NCBI RefSeq assembly: GCF_003097135.1
Contig: NZ_QEQL01000001.1
Span: 558,001 to 622,000 of the forward strand
From: Pseudomonas sp. URIL14HWK12:I12
GTDB lineage: Bacteria; Pseudomonadota; Gammaproteobacteria; Pseudomonadales; Pseudomonadaceae
Length of the DNA: 64,000 nucleotides
Direction of reading: 5' to 3'
The stretch's first letter is position 1. Each line of letters begins with the position of its first letter. Below are positions 29,262 through 39,742 of the stretch, in pieces. Position numbers and translations under genes: made by a program. The notes beneath the pieces were generated by a model. The model did no database searches. It had not been told where the DNA came from and saw only the letters and a list, made by a program, of their open reading frames with translations.

Positions 29262-30401
29262 ATGAAAGCCATCGTCTATAACGGCCCAAAAGACGTCAGC
29301 GTACAGAATGTACCGGATGCCCGGATCGAAAAACCGACCGACGTGCTGGTCCGCATCACCACCACCAATATCTGCGGCTCTGACCTGCACATGTATGAGG
29401 GCCGCACCTCGTTCGAAACCGGCCGGGTATTCGGCCACGAGAACCTCGGTGAGGTGATCGAAGTGGGCAGCGCAGTGGACCGGGTCAAGGTTGGCGACCG
29501 GGTGTGCCTGCCCTTCAACATCGGCTGCGGCTTCTGCGAGAACTGCGAGCGCGGCCTTACTGGCTTCTGCCTTACGGCCAACCCCGGTAGCGCAGGCGCC
29601 GCCTATGGCTTCGCAGAGATGGGCCCCTACCAAGGCGGCCAGGCCGAGCTGCTGCGCGTGCCTTATGCCGACTTCAATTGCCTGGTGTTACCGGAAGACG
29701 CACAGGAGCGTGAAGACGATTACGTCATGCTCTCTGACATTTTCCCTACCGGTTGGCATGCCACCGAGCTCGCCGGCCTTTTACCGGGTGAAAGTATCGC
29801 CATCTACGGGGCCGGCCCGGTTGGCCTGATGGCAGCACACTCGGCAATGATCAAGGGCGCATCACAGGTATTTGTTGTGGACAGCCACCCTGACCGGCTG
29901 GCCTTGGCTGCGCGCATGGGCGCGACACCGATCAATGCAATGGAGCAGGAAGCGGTCGAGCAAATCATGAACCACACCAACGGCCGGGGCACCGATCGGG
30001 GCTGCGAATGCGTGGGCTATCAATGTTGCGACCGCCACGGCCATGAAGCCAATCACCTGACCATGAACAACCTGGTCGCCTCGACCAAGGCAACCGGTGG
30101 CATCGGTGTGGTCGGTGTGTTCGTGCCGCAAGACCCTGGTGCCAGTGACCCGTTGGCCAAAGAGGGCAAGATGGCCTTCGATTTCGGCTCGTTCTGGTTC
30201 AAAGGCCAGCAGATCAGAACCGGCCAGGCCAATGTGAAGGTCTATAATCGCAGGCTGGCTGAGTTGATTCACCACGGCCGCGCTCAACCGTCTCAGATCA
30301 TCTCCCATCGCCTGAAACTCGACGAGGGCCCCGCGGCCTATCGCCATTTCGATGAGCGTGACCAAGGCTGGACCAAGGTAGTGCTCAAGCCAGCTGCCTG
30401 A
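29262..30401 (+). CDS. Zinc alcohol dehydrogenase, glutathione-independent formaldehyde dehydrogenase type
   Basis: 379 aa from the ATG at 29262 (MKAIVYNGPKDVSVQNVPDARIEKPTDVLVRI), with GGAG upstream. The catalytic zinc ligands are Cys38 (NICGSDLHMYEGR) and His59-Glu60 (FGHENLGEV). The structural zinc set is in GCGFCENCERGLTGFC (Cys89, 92, 95, 103). The NAD fold has YGAGPVGLMAA. The DRGCECVGYQCC insert resembles the P. putida formaldehyde dismutase/dehydrogenase group. It likely oxidises formaldehyde or small aldehydes with NAD. The true substrate is not certain. Confidence 0.82.
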   Translation: MKAIVYNGPKDVSVQNVPDARIEKPTDVLVRITTTNICGSDLHMYEGRTSFETGRVFGHENLGEVIEVGSAVDRVKVGDRVCLPFNIGCGFCENCERGLTGFCLTANPGSAGAAYGFAEMGPYQGGQAELLRVPYADFNCLVLPEDAQEREDDYVMLSDIFPTGWHATELAGLLPGESIAIYGAGPVGLMAAHSAMIKGASQVFVVDSHPDRLALAARMGATPINAMEQEAVEQIMNHTNGRGTDRGCECVGYQCCDRHGHEANHLTMNNLVASTKATGGIGVVGVFVPQDPGASDPLAKEGKMAFDFGSFWFKGQQIRTGQANVKVYNRRLAELIHHGRAQPSQIISHRLKLDEGPAAYRHFDERDQGWTKVVLKPAA

Positions 30402-30427
30402 GCACCTTACCGAGGTCGCCAGGGGCC

Positions 30428-31456
30428 TCAGGCCGGCTGATCGGCCTTGACCAGCACGACTTTGCCGATCATGTCGCCGGCCTCTACCAACGCATGCGCT
30501 GCGATGAGGTTGGCGGCATCGATACCGTCGATGCGGTGGGTAAGTGTATGGCGGATATCCCCTTTATCCACCAGCCCCGCCACGCGCCGCAACAGCGCAT
30601 GCTGGCGGCTGATGGTCGCTGTGGTGTAGATGGGGCGGGTGTACATCAGCTCCCAATGAATCGAGATGGACTTGCCCTTGAACGGGGAGATGTCCAGCCC
30701 GACCGGGTCATCGATCAGTGCAAACTGGCCCTCCGGCCGCAGCACCTCAGCGATCTGTTTCACATAGCTGGCGCTGTTGTTCAGCCCCACCACATGTGTC
30801 GCGTAATCGAGCCCCAGCGCGGCAAGCTGCGGCATCCATGGCTGTGAATGGTCGATCACGTGATGAGCGCCGTGGTCCAGCACCCACTCCCTGCTTCGCT
30901 CACGCGAGGCTGTACCTACGATCGTAACGCCGGTCAGCCGGCGCGCCAGTTGAGTCAGGATCGAGCCCACCCCGCCTGCCGCGCCGATCACCAGCAGAAC
31001 CTGATGCTCGGTGGGGTCGGCTTCGTGGATGCGCAGGCGGTCGAACAACAGCTCCCACGCGGTGATAGTGGTCAGCGGCAAAGAGGCCGCTTCGGCAAAG
31101 CCCAGTGAATCGGGCATCGGGCCAACGATGCGCTCGTCTACCGCATGCAGGTCGCTGTTGCACCCTGGGCGGGTGATATCACCGGCGTACCACACCCGGT
31201 CGCCCACCTTGAAGCGGCTTGCTGCCGAACCTGTGGCAACCACTACACCTGCTGCGTCCCAGCCCAGGATTCGAGGTGCGCCATCGGTGGGAACGTCGCC
31301 GCCCTTGCGGACCTTGGTGTCGACCGGGTTGACCGAAACCGCCCTGACCTCCACCAGCAGGTCGTGGTCACGCAATTCGGGCTCCGGCAACGTCACGGTT
31401 TGCAGGGCATCAGGATGATCGATGGGCAGGTTCTGGAAGAAGCCGAACGCTTTCAT
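30428..31456 (-). CDS. MDR-family zinc-type alcohol dehydrogenase / quinone reductase
   Basis: 342 aa with AAAGGAC before the ATG (MKAFGFFQNLPIDHPDALQTVTLPEPELRDHDLLVEVRAVSVNPVDTKVRKGGDVP). It belongs to the zinc-free QOR-like branch: SVNPVDTKVR, LGWDAAGVVVATGSA and the Rossmann motif VLLVIGAAGGVGSILTQLARRL. These enzymes reduce quinones or enones with NADPH. It is convergent with the formaldehyde dehydrogenase gene. Substrate unknown. Confidence 0.82.
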   Translation of the reverse strand: MKAFGFFQNLPIDHPDALQTVTLPEPELRDHDLLVEVRAVSVNPVDTKVRKGGDVPTDGAPRILGWDAAGVVVATGSAASRFKVGDRVWYAGDITRPGCNSDLHAVDERIVGPMPDSLGFAEAASLPLTTITAWELLFDRLRIHEADPTEHQVLLVIGAAGGVGSILTQLARRLTGVTIVGTASRERSREWVLDHGAHHVIDHSQPWMPQLAALGLDYATHVVGLNNSASYVKQIAEVLRPEGQFALIDDPVGLDISPFKGKSISIHWELMYTRPIYTTATISRQHALLRRVAGLVDKGDIRHTLTHRIDGIDAANLIAAHALVEAGDMIGKVVLVKADQPA

Positions 31457-31572
31457 AAGGAATGTCCTTTGCGGATCAGTGGGTGCAGGCCCGCACGATA
31501 GCCGCTGCCAGGCTTCGTAAAAACCGCAGAATCAGCAAATACTTTCTGCGTTTTCCAGAAGATGACTATCGA

Positions 31573-32958
31573 TCACTGGCCATGGCGGCCACCCTCTGCC
31601 TTCACGAACCCTAGCGCCAGTTGCTGGTACAGCTCCGGCCCCATGCGTGCGCTGATGGCGCTGGCGACCAGGGCGGTGGCCAACAGGCTGATGACCATGC
31701 CGTGGCTGTCGATCATTTCCATCACGATGATCGCCGAGGTGATCGGCGATTGCGTGACCGCTGCGAGAAAACCCACCATGCACAGCGCGACCACGGGCAG
31801 CGCGTCACTGCCCAGGTGCGCCCAGTGAGCGATGTCGGCCCCGACCGCAGCCCCGACCGCCAGCGCAGGCGCGAAGATGCCACCTGGGATGCCAGAGAAA
31901 TAGGTCAGCACCGTGGCCAAGAATCGGGTGATAGCAGCGTGCCAGGGCAGGTCGACGCCGCTGTTGATGATTTGCGTGGTAATGCCATAGCCGCTGCCGA
32001 AAGACATTCCGCCGCTGAGCAGCCCCAGCAGCGCTACCAGCAGCCCGCACCCCCCTGCGAACCACACCGGGTGCGCCGCCCGCCACTGCCACAGCCGCCA
32101 ATGGGCATGGCGCTGCGGCCACAGTAGTAGCCGGCTGAACAACCCGCCCAACAGCCCACAAGCGACGCCCGCGACCAGCACCGCCAGCGCAGTGCCCCAC
32201 CCCGACTCCTGCGCGCTGAGCTTGCCGAAATAGTTGTAATTGCCCTGCACGCCGATGGCGACCATACCGGCAAGAATGATGGTCGACAGCAGCACACCAC
32301 TGGTGCGCGTCTCCAGCTTGCGGCCCAGCTCCTCAACGGCGAAGGCGATGCCCGCAAGCGGTGTATTGAACGCGGCGGCAATACCGGCCGCGCCTCCTGC
32401 CAGGATCAGGTCTGGCATACGAATGACGCGTGCATGAGGCAGCCACCGGTGAAACAGGTGCATCACCGAGGCGGCGACCTGCACCGACGGCCCCTCCCGG
32501 CCCGCGGAGAAGCCGCCCAGCAAAGCGAGGCAGCCCAGGCCCACCTTGCCCACCGCGATGCGCAGGGACACCAGCCTCGTGACGGGTTTGTGCTGGCTGG
32601 CCAGGCGTGTTGCAGCGATCACCTGAGGAATGCCACTGCCCTGCGCGCCAGGAAAGAAACGGACCGTCAGCGCCACCACGAGCATGCCGATGACCGGGGT
32701 GATCAGTAACGAGAGCCACAAGCGCCCAGCCGTGAGCCAGGCAAAACCGATCAGGGCGCGCTCGGCTAGCCATGCAAAGCCGACCACCAGCAAGCCGGCG
32801 CTGATGGCTGCAGCCCACAGCGTCAAACGAGTGCGCCACCGTACCGAAGACAATCTGCGCCGCGTGACGAGGAAGGGATTCAAAGCCCATTTACCTGTAA
32901 CAAGAAATGAAAGGTGACTGTAAGTGCGGCGCGGCCCGGGCGCAAACCCCTGCGACAC
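31573..32958 (-). CDS. ClC-type chloride channel/antiporter
   Basis: About 461 aa from a GTG at 32958 that lacks a ribosome site. A TTG at 32883 (LNPFLVTRRRLSS) is an alternative, giving about 436 aa. ClC signature motifs are present: GSGIPQVIAA, GREGPSVQ and GGIFAPALAVGA, plus GSGYG. About ten hydrophobic segments span the protein. The gating glutamate is in GREGP. The antiporter glutamate has no clear counterpart by eye, so channel versus exchanger cannot be settled. No CBS domains. Confidence 0.85.
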   Translation of the reverse strand: MSQGFAPGPRRTYSHLSFLVTGKWALNPFLVTRRRLSSVRWRTRLTLWAAAISAGLLVVGFAWLAERALIGFAWLTAGRLWLSLLITPVIGMLVVALTVRFFPGAQGSGIPQVIAATRLASQHKPVTRLVSLRIAVGKVGLGCLALLGGFSAGREGPSVQVAASVMHLFHRWLPHARVIRMPDLILAGGAAGIAAAFNTPLAGIAFAVEELGRKLETRTSGVLLSTIILAGMVAIGVQGNYNYFGKLSAQESGWGTALAVLVAGVACGLLGGLFSRLLLWPQRHAHWRLWQWRAAHPVWFAGGCGLLVALLGLLSGGMSFGSGYGITTQIINSGVDLPWHAAITRFLATVLTYFSGIPGGIFAPALAVGAAVGADIAHWAHLGSDALPVVALCMVGFLAAVTQSPITSAIIVMEMIDSHGMVISLLATALVASAISARMGPELYQQLALGFVKAEGGRHGQ

Positions 32959-33053
32959 CTAAGAGCGCTTCGGAGGGATTTTCTGAACCGGGGATGGTGT
33001 TTGATTGCCCATCCTGAATCTACCGAGTGTTTTCCAACCCAGAGGGCTGAAGC

Positions 33054-33269
33054 ATGACCCATTCATTCAAGGCAGGCGATCACGTACGTTGGAACTCGGA
33101 GGCGGGCGAAATAGAAGGAAAGGTTGTCAAAGTTCACACCCAGGATCTGACGTTCATGGGCAAACACCGGCCTGCCTCGAAAGAAACGCCGCAATACGAA
33201 GTGAAAAGCGAAAAGACCGGCAAGCACGCACTGCACCATGGCGACGCGCTCAAGCACCTCAAGGGGTAA
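33054..33269 (+). CDS. DUF2945 (TUDOR-like) small protein
   Basis: 71 aa (MTHSFKAGDHVRWNSEAGEIEGKVVKVHTQDLTFMGKHRPASKETPQYEVKSEKTGKHALHHGDALKHL). The pattern GDxVxWNSExGxxxGxV...YEVKSEKTGKxAxHxxxALxxL is the DUF2945 'hypervirulence-associated TUDOR' domain, an SH3-like fold of unknown target. It is a complete single-domain protein with AGAGGG upstream of the ATG. Confidence 0.85.
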   Translation: MTHSFKAGDHVRWNSEAGEIEGKVVKVHTQDLTFMGKHRPASKETPQYEVKSEKTGKHALHHGDALKHLKG

Positions 33270-33296
33270 ATGGAGTTTGCGCGAGCCCCCATCCTT

Positions 33297-34259
33297 TCAG
33301 CTGCCCGATGGGGCCTGCAGCCCGAAGAAATCGCAGGCCGCCACGGGCGCATCCAAAGCAGCCGTCTGCAGCCCCAGCCCCCGAGGCCCGCGGCCGTTGG
33401 GCCGAGGCAAGGCGTGCCCACCCCCACGAACTTCATACAGCTCCACCCGAGGCCCTGCTGAAACTGACCAGCGATGCCGTATGACTTGAGTGCTGTCCCC
33501 CTTGCCACTCATCGGCAGCGGCTCGCTGTCGTGGTTGGGGGCTTGGGCCAACGCCGCGAAATGTTCAGCCGTCGCCCTCGCGCTCAGCAATTCACCCCTG
33601 GGTGAAAAACCGAACAGGCTCTGGCTACCCCCGTTGAATGCCGTCAAGGGGTCGACCGTGCCGTTTACCATCAGCACCGGCACCATGCGCCGGCGATGGG
33701 TAGCCACATCGTTGCCCGGTGCGGGCAGGCAGGCGGCGGTCACCGCGACGCCCTGAACGGCGTCCGGGCGCTCCACCGCCAGGCGCAAGGCCATCTGCCC
33801 CCCCGAAGAGTGACCGAACACGAACACCCGCCGGGTATCCAGCCCATGCTCTGCCACCAGTGCCTGGGCAAGGCTGGCCAGATACGCCGAGTCATCGACG
33901 CCTTGCTGGCGTGCTGCAACCGGAAGCAATTTGCGGCTGTCGTTCCAGGCGCCTTCGAAAGGTTGCGGATAGGCCACGACGAAGCCACGCTCATCGGCCA
34001 GTTGCTCGAAGCGATAGCCGGTGCCGCGGCGTGCCTGTTCAGCGCGTGCGCCGCCGTGCAACACCAGTACGACCCCTGCGCCTGGCGCAAGTGTGGGCGG
34101 CACGTAGGCCAGGTAGCGACGCCCCTGGTGCTCCCGCTCGCTGAGCTGCCCGACCGTCTTCACTGCTGCCGGTGCGCGGCCCAGCATGAACCACCCCGCC
34201 GCCGCTGCGCACAACAGGCACAACGCCAGGATCACAAACAAAGGTATCAGCAAGAACAT
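33297..34259 (-). CDS. PHB-depolymerase-type alpha/beta-hydrolase esterase, membrane-anchored
   Basis: 320 aa from the ATG at 34259 (MFLLIPLFVILALCLLCAAAAGWFMLG); a longer frame upstream adds 19 residues. One N-terminal anchor precedes the hydrolase: oxyanion VLVLHGGARAEQARRGTGYRFEQLADERGFVVAYPQPFEGAWND, nucleophile GHSSGGQMALRLA, Asp in VPVLMVNGTVDPLTAFNGG and His in YEVRGGGHALPRP. This layout is that of secreted PHB-depolymerase-like and feruloyl-esterase-like enzymes. It would act at the outer face of the inner membrane. Confidence 0.8.
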   Translation of the reverse strand: MFLLIPLFVILALCLLCAAAAGWFMLGRAPAAVKTVGQLSEREHQGRRYLAYVPPTLAPGAGVVLVLHGGARAEQARRGTGYRFEQLADERGFVVAYPQPFEGAWNDSRKLLPVAARQQGVDDSAYLASLAQALVAEHGLDTRRVFVFGHSSGGQMALRLAVERPDAVQGVAVTAACLPAPGNDVATHRRRMVPVLMVNGTVDPLTAFNGGSQSLFGFSPRGELLSARATAEHFAALAQAPNHDSEPLPMSGKGDSTQVIRHRWSVSAGPRVELYEVRGGGHALPRPNGRGPRGLGLQTAALDAPVAACDFFGLQAPSGS

Positions 34260-34428
34260 GAGCGAGCCCCGTGCCGCAAAAGGCGCGACTTTAACGGTGC
34301 TGGCCGGCGCCGTCAAAGAAGCGGCTCAAGCTTTGCCCGGCACGGGCGATAGGCTCTTATAGGCCCTGGCGCCTGCGGCCACGGCTCATTGCTCCAGACT
34401 TCTTCGACTACCGACGGTTTGGCCCAGC

Positions 34429-35997
34429 ATGGCGCAAGCGCTTCCACTACAAACTGCCGCTCAACGTCGCACCCGCCTCCTGGCCCTGGTTCTGGTCAGC
34501 GTACTGGTATGTGCACTGTTGGGGCTGGACCTTTGGCACAGCTGGACAGCGCGCCGCCAGGCACTGGGCAACGCCCAGGACAATGCCCTCAACCTGGCTC
34601 GCTCACTGGCCGAGCATGCCGGCTCAAGTGTCGAGCAGGCCGATACAGTGCTTGCCGACCTGGTGGAGCGAGTACAGGCCGACGGCGCAGAGGGCCCCCA
34701 ACGTGATCGCCTGCGCCGGCTTATGCAGGCGGCCACCGCAACGCATGCGGCGATCCACGGCTTGTTCATCTATGGCCCCGATGGCAGCTGGCGGGTGAGC
34801 TCCAACGATGTAGACCCACCTGCCGCCAATAACGCCGACCGCGAGTACTTCCTCTACCACCAGAGCCATACCGGTGTTGCTGCTCGATTGGGCAAGGTCA
34901 TTGCCAGCCGCAGCGACGGCACATTGGTCATTCCCCTGTCGCGCCGCTTGAACGGGCCCAATGGCGAGTTCGCCGGTGTGGCGCTGGCGACACTTGAGGT
35001 TGCGTACTTCAACGATTTCTACAAGCGCTTCGATCTCGACCCCCTGGGCGTGATCAGCCTGACGCTGGACGACGGTACCCTGCTCGTGCGTAGGCCTTTC
35101 GAGCCAAGGCTGGTCAACACCAGCATTGGCAAAGGCCCAATCTTCACCAGCCTGCTGCCGGAAAGCGATAGCGGGGCCCAGATGTTTCCGTCGGTGGTCG
35201 ATGGCGTTACCCGCATGTATGGCTATGAAAAGGTAAAGGCCTACCCGCTGGTCGTGATCTGTGGCCAATCCGAGCAGTCGGTACTGGCCGCCTGGTACGC
35301 CAACCTGTGGCGCACGGCTGGGTTCGTGGGCTTGTTGCTGATGGTCACGCTGCTCTTCGGAACACTGTTGCTACGGCAGTTGCGCCAGACGGCCCAGACC
35401 GAGGCGGACCTGCGAAATGCCCACGCAGCGCTGGAAAAACTCGCCATGCAGGACGGCCTCACCGGGCTTGGCAACCGCCGCCAGCTGGAGCTGGCACTGC
35501 CTCACGAAATGGGGCGAGCAAGGCGCAGCCAGCGACCGCTGGGGCTGATCATGCTCGATATCGACCACTTCAAGCGCTACAACGACCGTTATGGCCATCC
35601 AGCGGGCGACCAGTGCATTCGCAGCGTCGGCCAGGCAGTGCTGGGCTGCGTGAATCGTCCAGGCGATTTGGTAGTGCGCTATGGCGGCGAAGAGCTGCTG
35701 GTGCTGCTGCCAGAATCGGACCTTGCCGGCACTCGCCGGGTCGCCGAGCAGATCGTCGAGGGCGTGCGCGGGCTGGCTATCCCCCATCTAGACAACGAGC
35801 CGGTGGCCGTGGTGACGGTCAGCGCAGGCGTCGCCGTCTGGCTGGGTAGCGACACCGGGCGCCCGCAGGCAGTGGTGGAAGCTGCCGACAGCGCGTTGTA
35901 CGAAGCCAAACGCGGTGGGCGCAATCGGATTGCGATTGCCCCCACCAGCGACGTCACGCCGCCACGAACCGCATCGTCGACAGCTCCACCAGCGTGA
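34429..35997 (+). CDS. Membrane diguanylate cyclase with periplasmic dCACHE-like sensor
   Basis: 522 aa. A first transmembrane segment (LLALVLVSVLVCALLGLDLW) is followed by a periplasmic Cache-like sensor (about 45-285, with GLFIYGPDGSWRVSSNDVDPPAANNADREYFLYHQSH). A second membrane segment (TAGFVGLLLMVTLLFGTLLL) leads to the C-terminal GGDEF domain (about 340-505) with DGLTGLGNRRQLE, DIDHFKRYNDRYGHPAGD and active-site GGEEL. RPGD five residues before GGEEL is an intact product-inhibition I-site. It should make c-di-GMP in response to an external ligand. Confidence 0.9.
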   Translation: MAQALPLQTAAQRRTRLLALVLVSVLVCALLGLDLWHSWTARRQALGNAQDNALNLARSLAEHAGSSVEQADTVLADLVERVQADGAEGPQRDRLRRLMQAATATHAAIHGLFIYGPDGSWRVSSNDVDPPAANNADREYFLYHQSHTGVAARLGKVIASRSDGTLVIPLSRRLNGPNGEFAGVALATLEVAYFNDFYKRFDLDPLGVISLTLDDGTLLVRRPFEPRLVNTSIGKGPIFTSLLPESDSGAQMFPSVVDGVTRMYGYEKVKAYPLVVICGQSEQSVLAAWYANLWRTAGFVGLLLMVTLLFGTLLLRQLRQTAQTEADLRNAHAALEKLAMQDGLTGLGNRRQLELALPHEMGRARRSQRPLGLIMLDIDHFKRYNDRYGHPAGDQCIRSVGQAVLGCVNRPGDLVVRYGGEELLVLLPESDLAGTRRVAEQIVEGVRGLAIPHLDNEPVAVVTVSAGVAVWLGSDTGRPQAVVEAADSALYEAKRGGRNRIAIAPTSDVTPPRTASSTAPPA

Positions 35998-36646
35998 AAT
36001 ACCCCTCGCTCCAGCCAGCGGTGTCGATATGCCAGACGTTGCCCAGCCGCCTCGGCCGGCGCAGCGGCGTGTGGCCGACGATGACCGCCCGCACATCCCG
36101 TACGCCGGCTTCATTCTTGAGCTTGAGCCGTTCGCGCGACCACTGGAACACGTCTTCGATGGCAGGGTCCGGCGGCAGGCGGCCCTGCAGATAGGCCCGT
36201 AATGTGGCCCAACTGTCGAACGGGCAATTGGCATGCACCAGCCCGACCAGGCCGCGGCGGGTTTCCACCTCCAGCGCCACCGGCAACTTGCCGAGCCGTT
36301 CAGCGAACAACCGTTGGCGCTCCGGCGGGCTGTCGAGAAACCAACCACCACCGGTGATGCGGTAGTCGCGCACATTGAGCTGCGGGTCTTGCTCGACGAA
36401 CTGGCGGGTCAGCACCTCATGGTTGCCTTGCACTGCGTGAAACCAAGGCTGGTCGAGCCAGGCCAGCGCCTGGTCGCTCTGCGGCCCGCGGTCTACCAGG
36501 TCTCCGACGCTGAACAGCCGGTCTTGGCGCGGATCAAAGCCGGCGCGGTCCAGGCTCTGGCTGAGCCGCTCGAAGTGCCCATGTATATCGCCGACGGCAA
36601 AATCACGACCCCGGCTGTTGAAACGATAATGTTTGAAACGTGCCAC
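35954..36646 (-). CDS. Metallophosphoesterase, PrpA/serine-threonine phosphatase-like
   Basis: 230 aa from a GTG at 36646, with AGGAGG upstream (MARFKHYRFNSRGRDFAVGDIHGHFERLSQSLD). The calcineurin-type motifs GDIHG, GDLVDRG, GNHE and a later GHTPLRRP are in place. Bacterial enzymes of this layout dephosphorylate proteins or diadenosine polyphosphates. The end overlaps the diguanylate cyclase by 44 nt in convergent direction. Specific substrate unknown. Confidence 0.83.
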   Translation of the reverse strand: MARFKHYRFNSRGRDFAVGDIHGHFERLSQSLDRAGFDPRQDRLFSVGDLVDRGPQSDQALAWLDQPWFHAVQGNHEVLTRQFVEQDPQLNVRDYRITGGGWFLDSPPERQRLFAERLGKLPVALEVETRRGLVGLVHANCPFDSWATLRAYLQGRLPPDPAIEDVFQWSRERLKLKNEAGVRDVRAVIVGHTPLRRPRRLGNVWHIDTAGWSEGYFTLVELSTMRFVAA

Positions 36647-36666
36647 AGCATGCCTCCTTGCGGCGC

Positions 36667-37191
36667 TCAGGGCGGTGTGCCCAGTACCAGGCTGTTGCGA
36701 ATGCCGTCGACCTCGGCCTGATGGGCAGCGTACCCGGCCACGGTGCCGGCATAGGACAACGACCACGCGGTGTCTTCACCGCTGGCCGCCACCAGTGTCT
36801 GGGTCATGACATGGCCCCCGTTGAGCACGATTTCGCAGGTGGTTTGCGCCGACGCCTGCCGGCCCAGTGTCCCAGCCTTCACCGGCGTGCATGCGCTTTG
36901 GTAGCCCTGGCGTTGCAAGTTGACCTGCGTAACCTTGCGCATCTGTAGCACGACCGCCTCCAGGTTGACTGCGTGCCCGGCCTCAAGGGGCGTTTGCGTC
37001 AGCTCCACGATCATCTCAGGGTCGCCGTTGGCGTCGGCGCGCACCGCGCGCTCCCGTGTGACGCCGGTGCCTTCGGGGCTAGGGAGGGCCTGCACGTCCC
37101 AGCCAGGCGGCCACGCCACTTGCATCTGGCCGGCAAAAGCGGGCAAGGCGCCAAGCAACAACAGCAACGAGGTGGCACGGGTGCGTTTCAC
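36667..37191 (-). CDS. DUF4946-like exported protein
   Basis: About 174 aa from a GTG at 37191 (MKRTRATSLLLLLGALPAFAGQMQVAWPPGWDVQALPSPEG). A signal peptide ends at AFAG. The body (GHAVNLEAVVLQMRKVTQVNLQRQGYQSACTPVKAGTLGRQASAQTTCEIVLNGGHVMTQTLVAASGEDTAWSLSYAG) resembles the Pseudomonas DUF4946 family. The start is uncertain since no good ribosome site is seen. It lies divergently beside bkdA1, the place usually held by bkdR. Confidence 0.7.
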   Translation of the reverse strand: MKRTRATSLLLLLGALPAFAGQMQVAWPPGWDVQALPSPEGTGVTRERAVRADANGDPEMIVELTQTPLEAGHAVNLEAVVLQMRKVTQVNLQRQGYQSACTPVKAGTLGRQASAQTTCEIVLNGGHVMTQTLVAASGEDTAWSLSYAGTVAGYAAHQAEVDGIRNSLVLGTPP

Positions 37192-37296
37192 AGAAGTGAT
37201 AACCAGATGACATTGATTGTAACAGTCTGGCAGACGCGCGACCCTGGCAGCAACGCTGGGGGCACTCAATAGGGTCCGAGAGAAATATTCCATTGA

Positions 37297-38667
<1,371 letters not shown>

Positions 38668-38671
38668 GGCC

Positions 38672-39742
38672 ATGAACATGCCCCATGACATCGACCCGGC
38701 GCGGGCCGGCGAAGCGGCCGAACAGGCCACCCAGGTAATGACCATGGTCCAGGCGATTCGCAGCGCCATGGACGTGATGATGGAACGCGACGAGCGTGTC
38801 ATCGCCTTCGGCGAGGACGTAGGTTATTTCGGCGGCGTGTTTCGCTGCACCGAAGGGTTGCAGGCCAAGTACGGCAAACAGCGCTGCTTCGACGCGCCGA
38901 TCTCCGAAAGCGGAATCGTCGGCACCGCCATCGGCATGGGGGCCTACGGCCTGCACCCGGTGGTGGAGATCCAGTTCGCCGACTATGTATACCCTGCCTA
39001 CGACCAGCTCGCCTCGGAGGCCGCGCGCCTGCGTCATCGTTCGGCGGGCGACTTCAGCTGCCCTATTACCGTACGCATGCCTTGCGGGGGCGGCATCTAC
39101 GGCGGCCAGACCCACAGCCAAAGCCCCGAAGCGATTTTCACCCAGGTCTGTGGGCTGCGCACGGTAATGCCGTCCAACCCCTATGACGCCAAAGGCCTGC
39201 TCATCGCCAGCATCGAGTGCGAAGACCCCGTGATCTTCCTGGAGCCCAAGCGCCTCTACAACGGCCCCTTCGACGGCCACCACGACCGCCCGGTGACGCC
39301 CTGGGCACAGCATGCCCAGGCTGTGGTACCGCAGGGCTATTACCAGGTGCCGCTGGATAAGGCCGCGATCGCCAGGCCCGGCAACGACCTGACGGTGATC
39401 ACCTACGGCACAACAGTGCATGTGGCGCTGTGCGCCGCGGCCGAAACCGGCATCGACGCCGAAGTGATCGACCTGCGCAGCCTCTGGCCCCTTGACCTCG
39501 ACACCCTCGTGGAGTCGGTACGCAAGACCGGCCGCTGCGTGATCGTGCATGAGGCCACCCTCACCTGCGGGCTGGGCGCCGAGCTGCTCTCGTTGGTACA
39601 GGAGCACTGTTTCTATAGCCTCGAAGCACCCATCGAGCGGGTCGCCGGCTGGGACACGCCCTACCCTCACGCCCAGGAATGGGCCTATTTCCCCGGCCCG
39701 GCCCGGGTAAGCGCCGCGCTCAAGCGCGTGATGGAGGCCTGA
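38672..39742 (+). CDS. bkdA2: Branched-chain 2-oxoacid dehydrogenase E1 beta
   Basis: 356 aa from the ATG at 38672 (MNMPHDIDPARAGEAAEQ). The family core is intact: ERDERVIAFGEDVGYFGGVFRCTEGLQAKYG, FDAPISESGIVGTAIGMG, PCGGGIYGGQTHSQSPEAIFTQVCGLRTVMPSNPYDAKG and PLDLDTLVESVRKTGRCVIVHE. Glu in GEDVG helps activate the cofactor. It forms the alpha2beta2 E1 with BkdA1. The stop touches the bkdB ATG. Confidence 0.94.
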   Translation: MNMPHDIDPARAGEAAEQATQVMTMVQAIRSAMDVMMERDERVIAFGEDVGYFGGVFRCTEGLQAKYGKQRCFDAPISESGIVGTAIGMGAYGLHPVVEIQFADYVYPAYDQLASEAARLRHRSAGDFSCPITVRMPCGGGIYGGQTHSQSPEAIFTQVCGLRTVMPSNPYDAKGLLIASIECEDPVIFLEPKRLYNGPFDGHHDRPVTPWAQHAQAVVPQGYYQVPLDKAAIARPGNDLTVITYGTTVHVALCAAAETGIDAEVIDLRSLWPLDLDTLVESVRKTGRCVIVHEATLTCGLGAELLSLVQEHCFYSLEAPIERVAGWDTPYPHAQEWAYFPGPARVSAALKRVMEA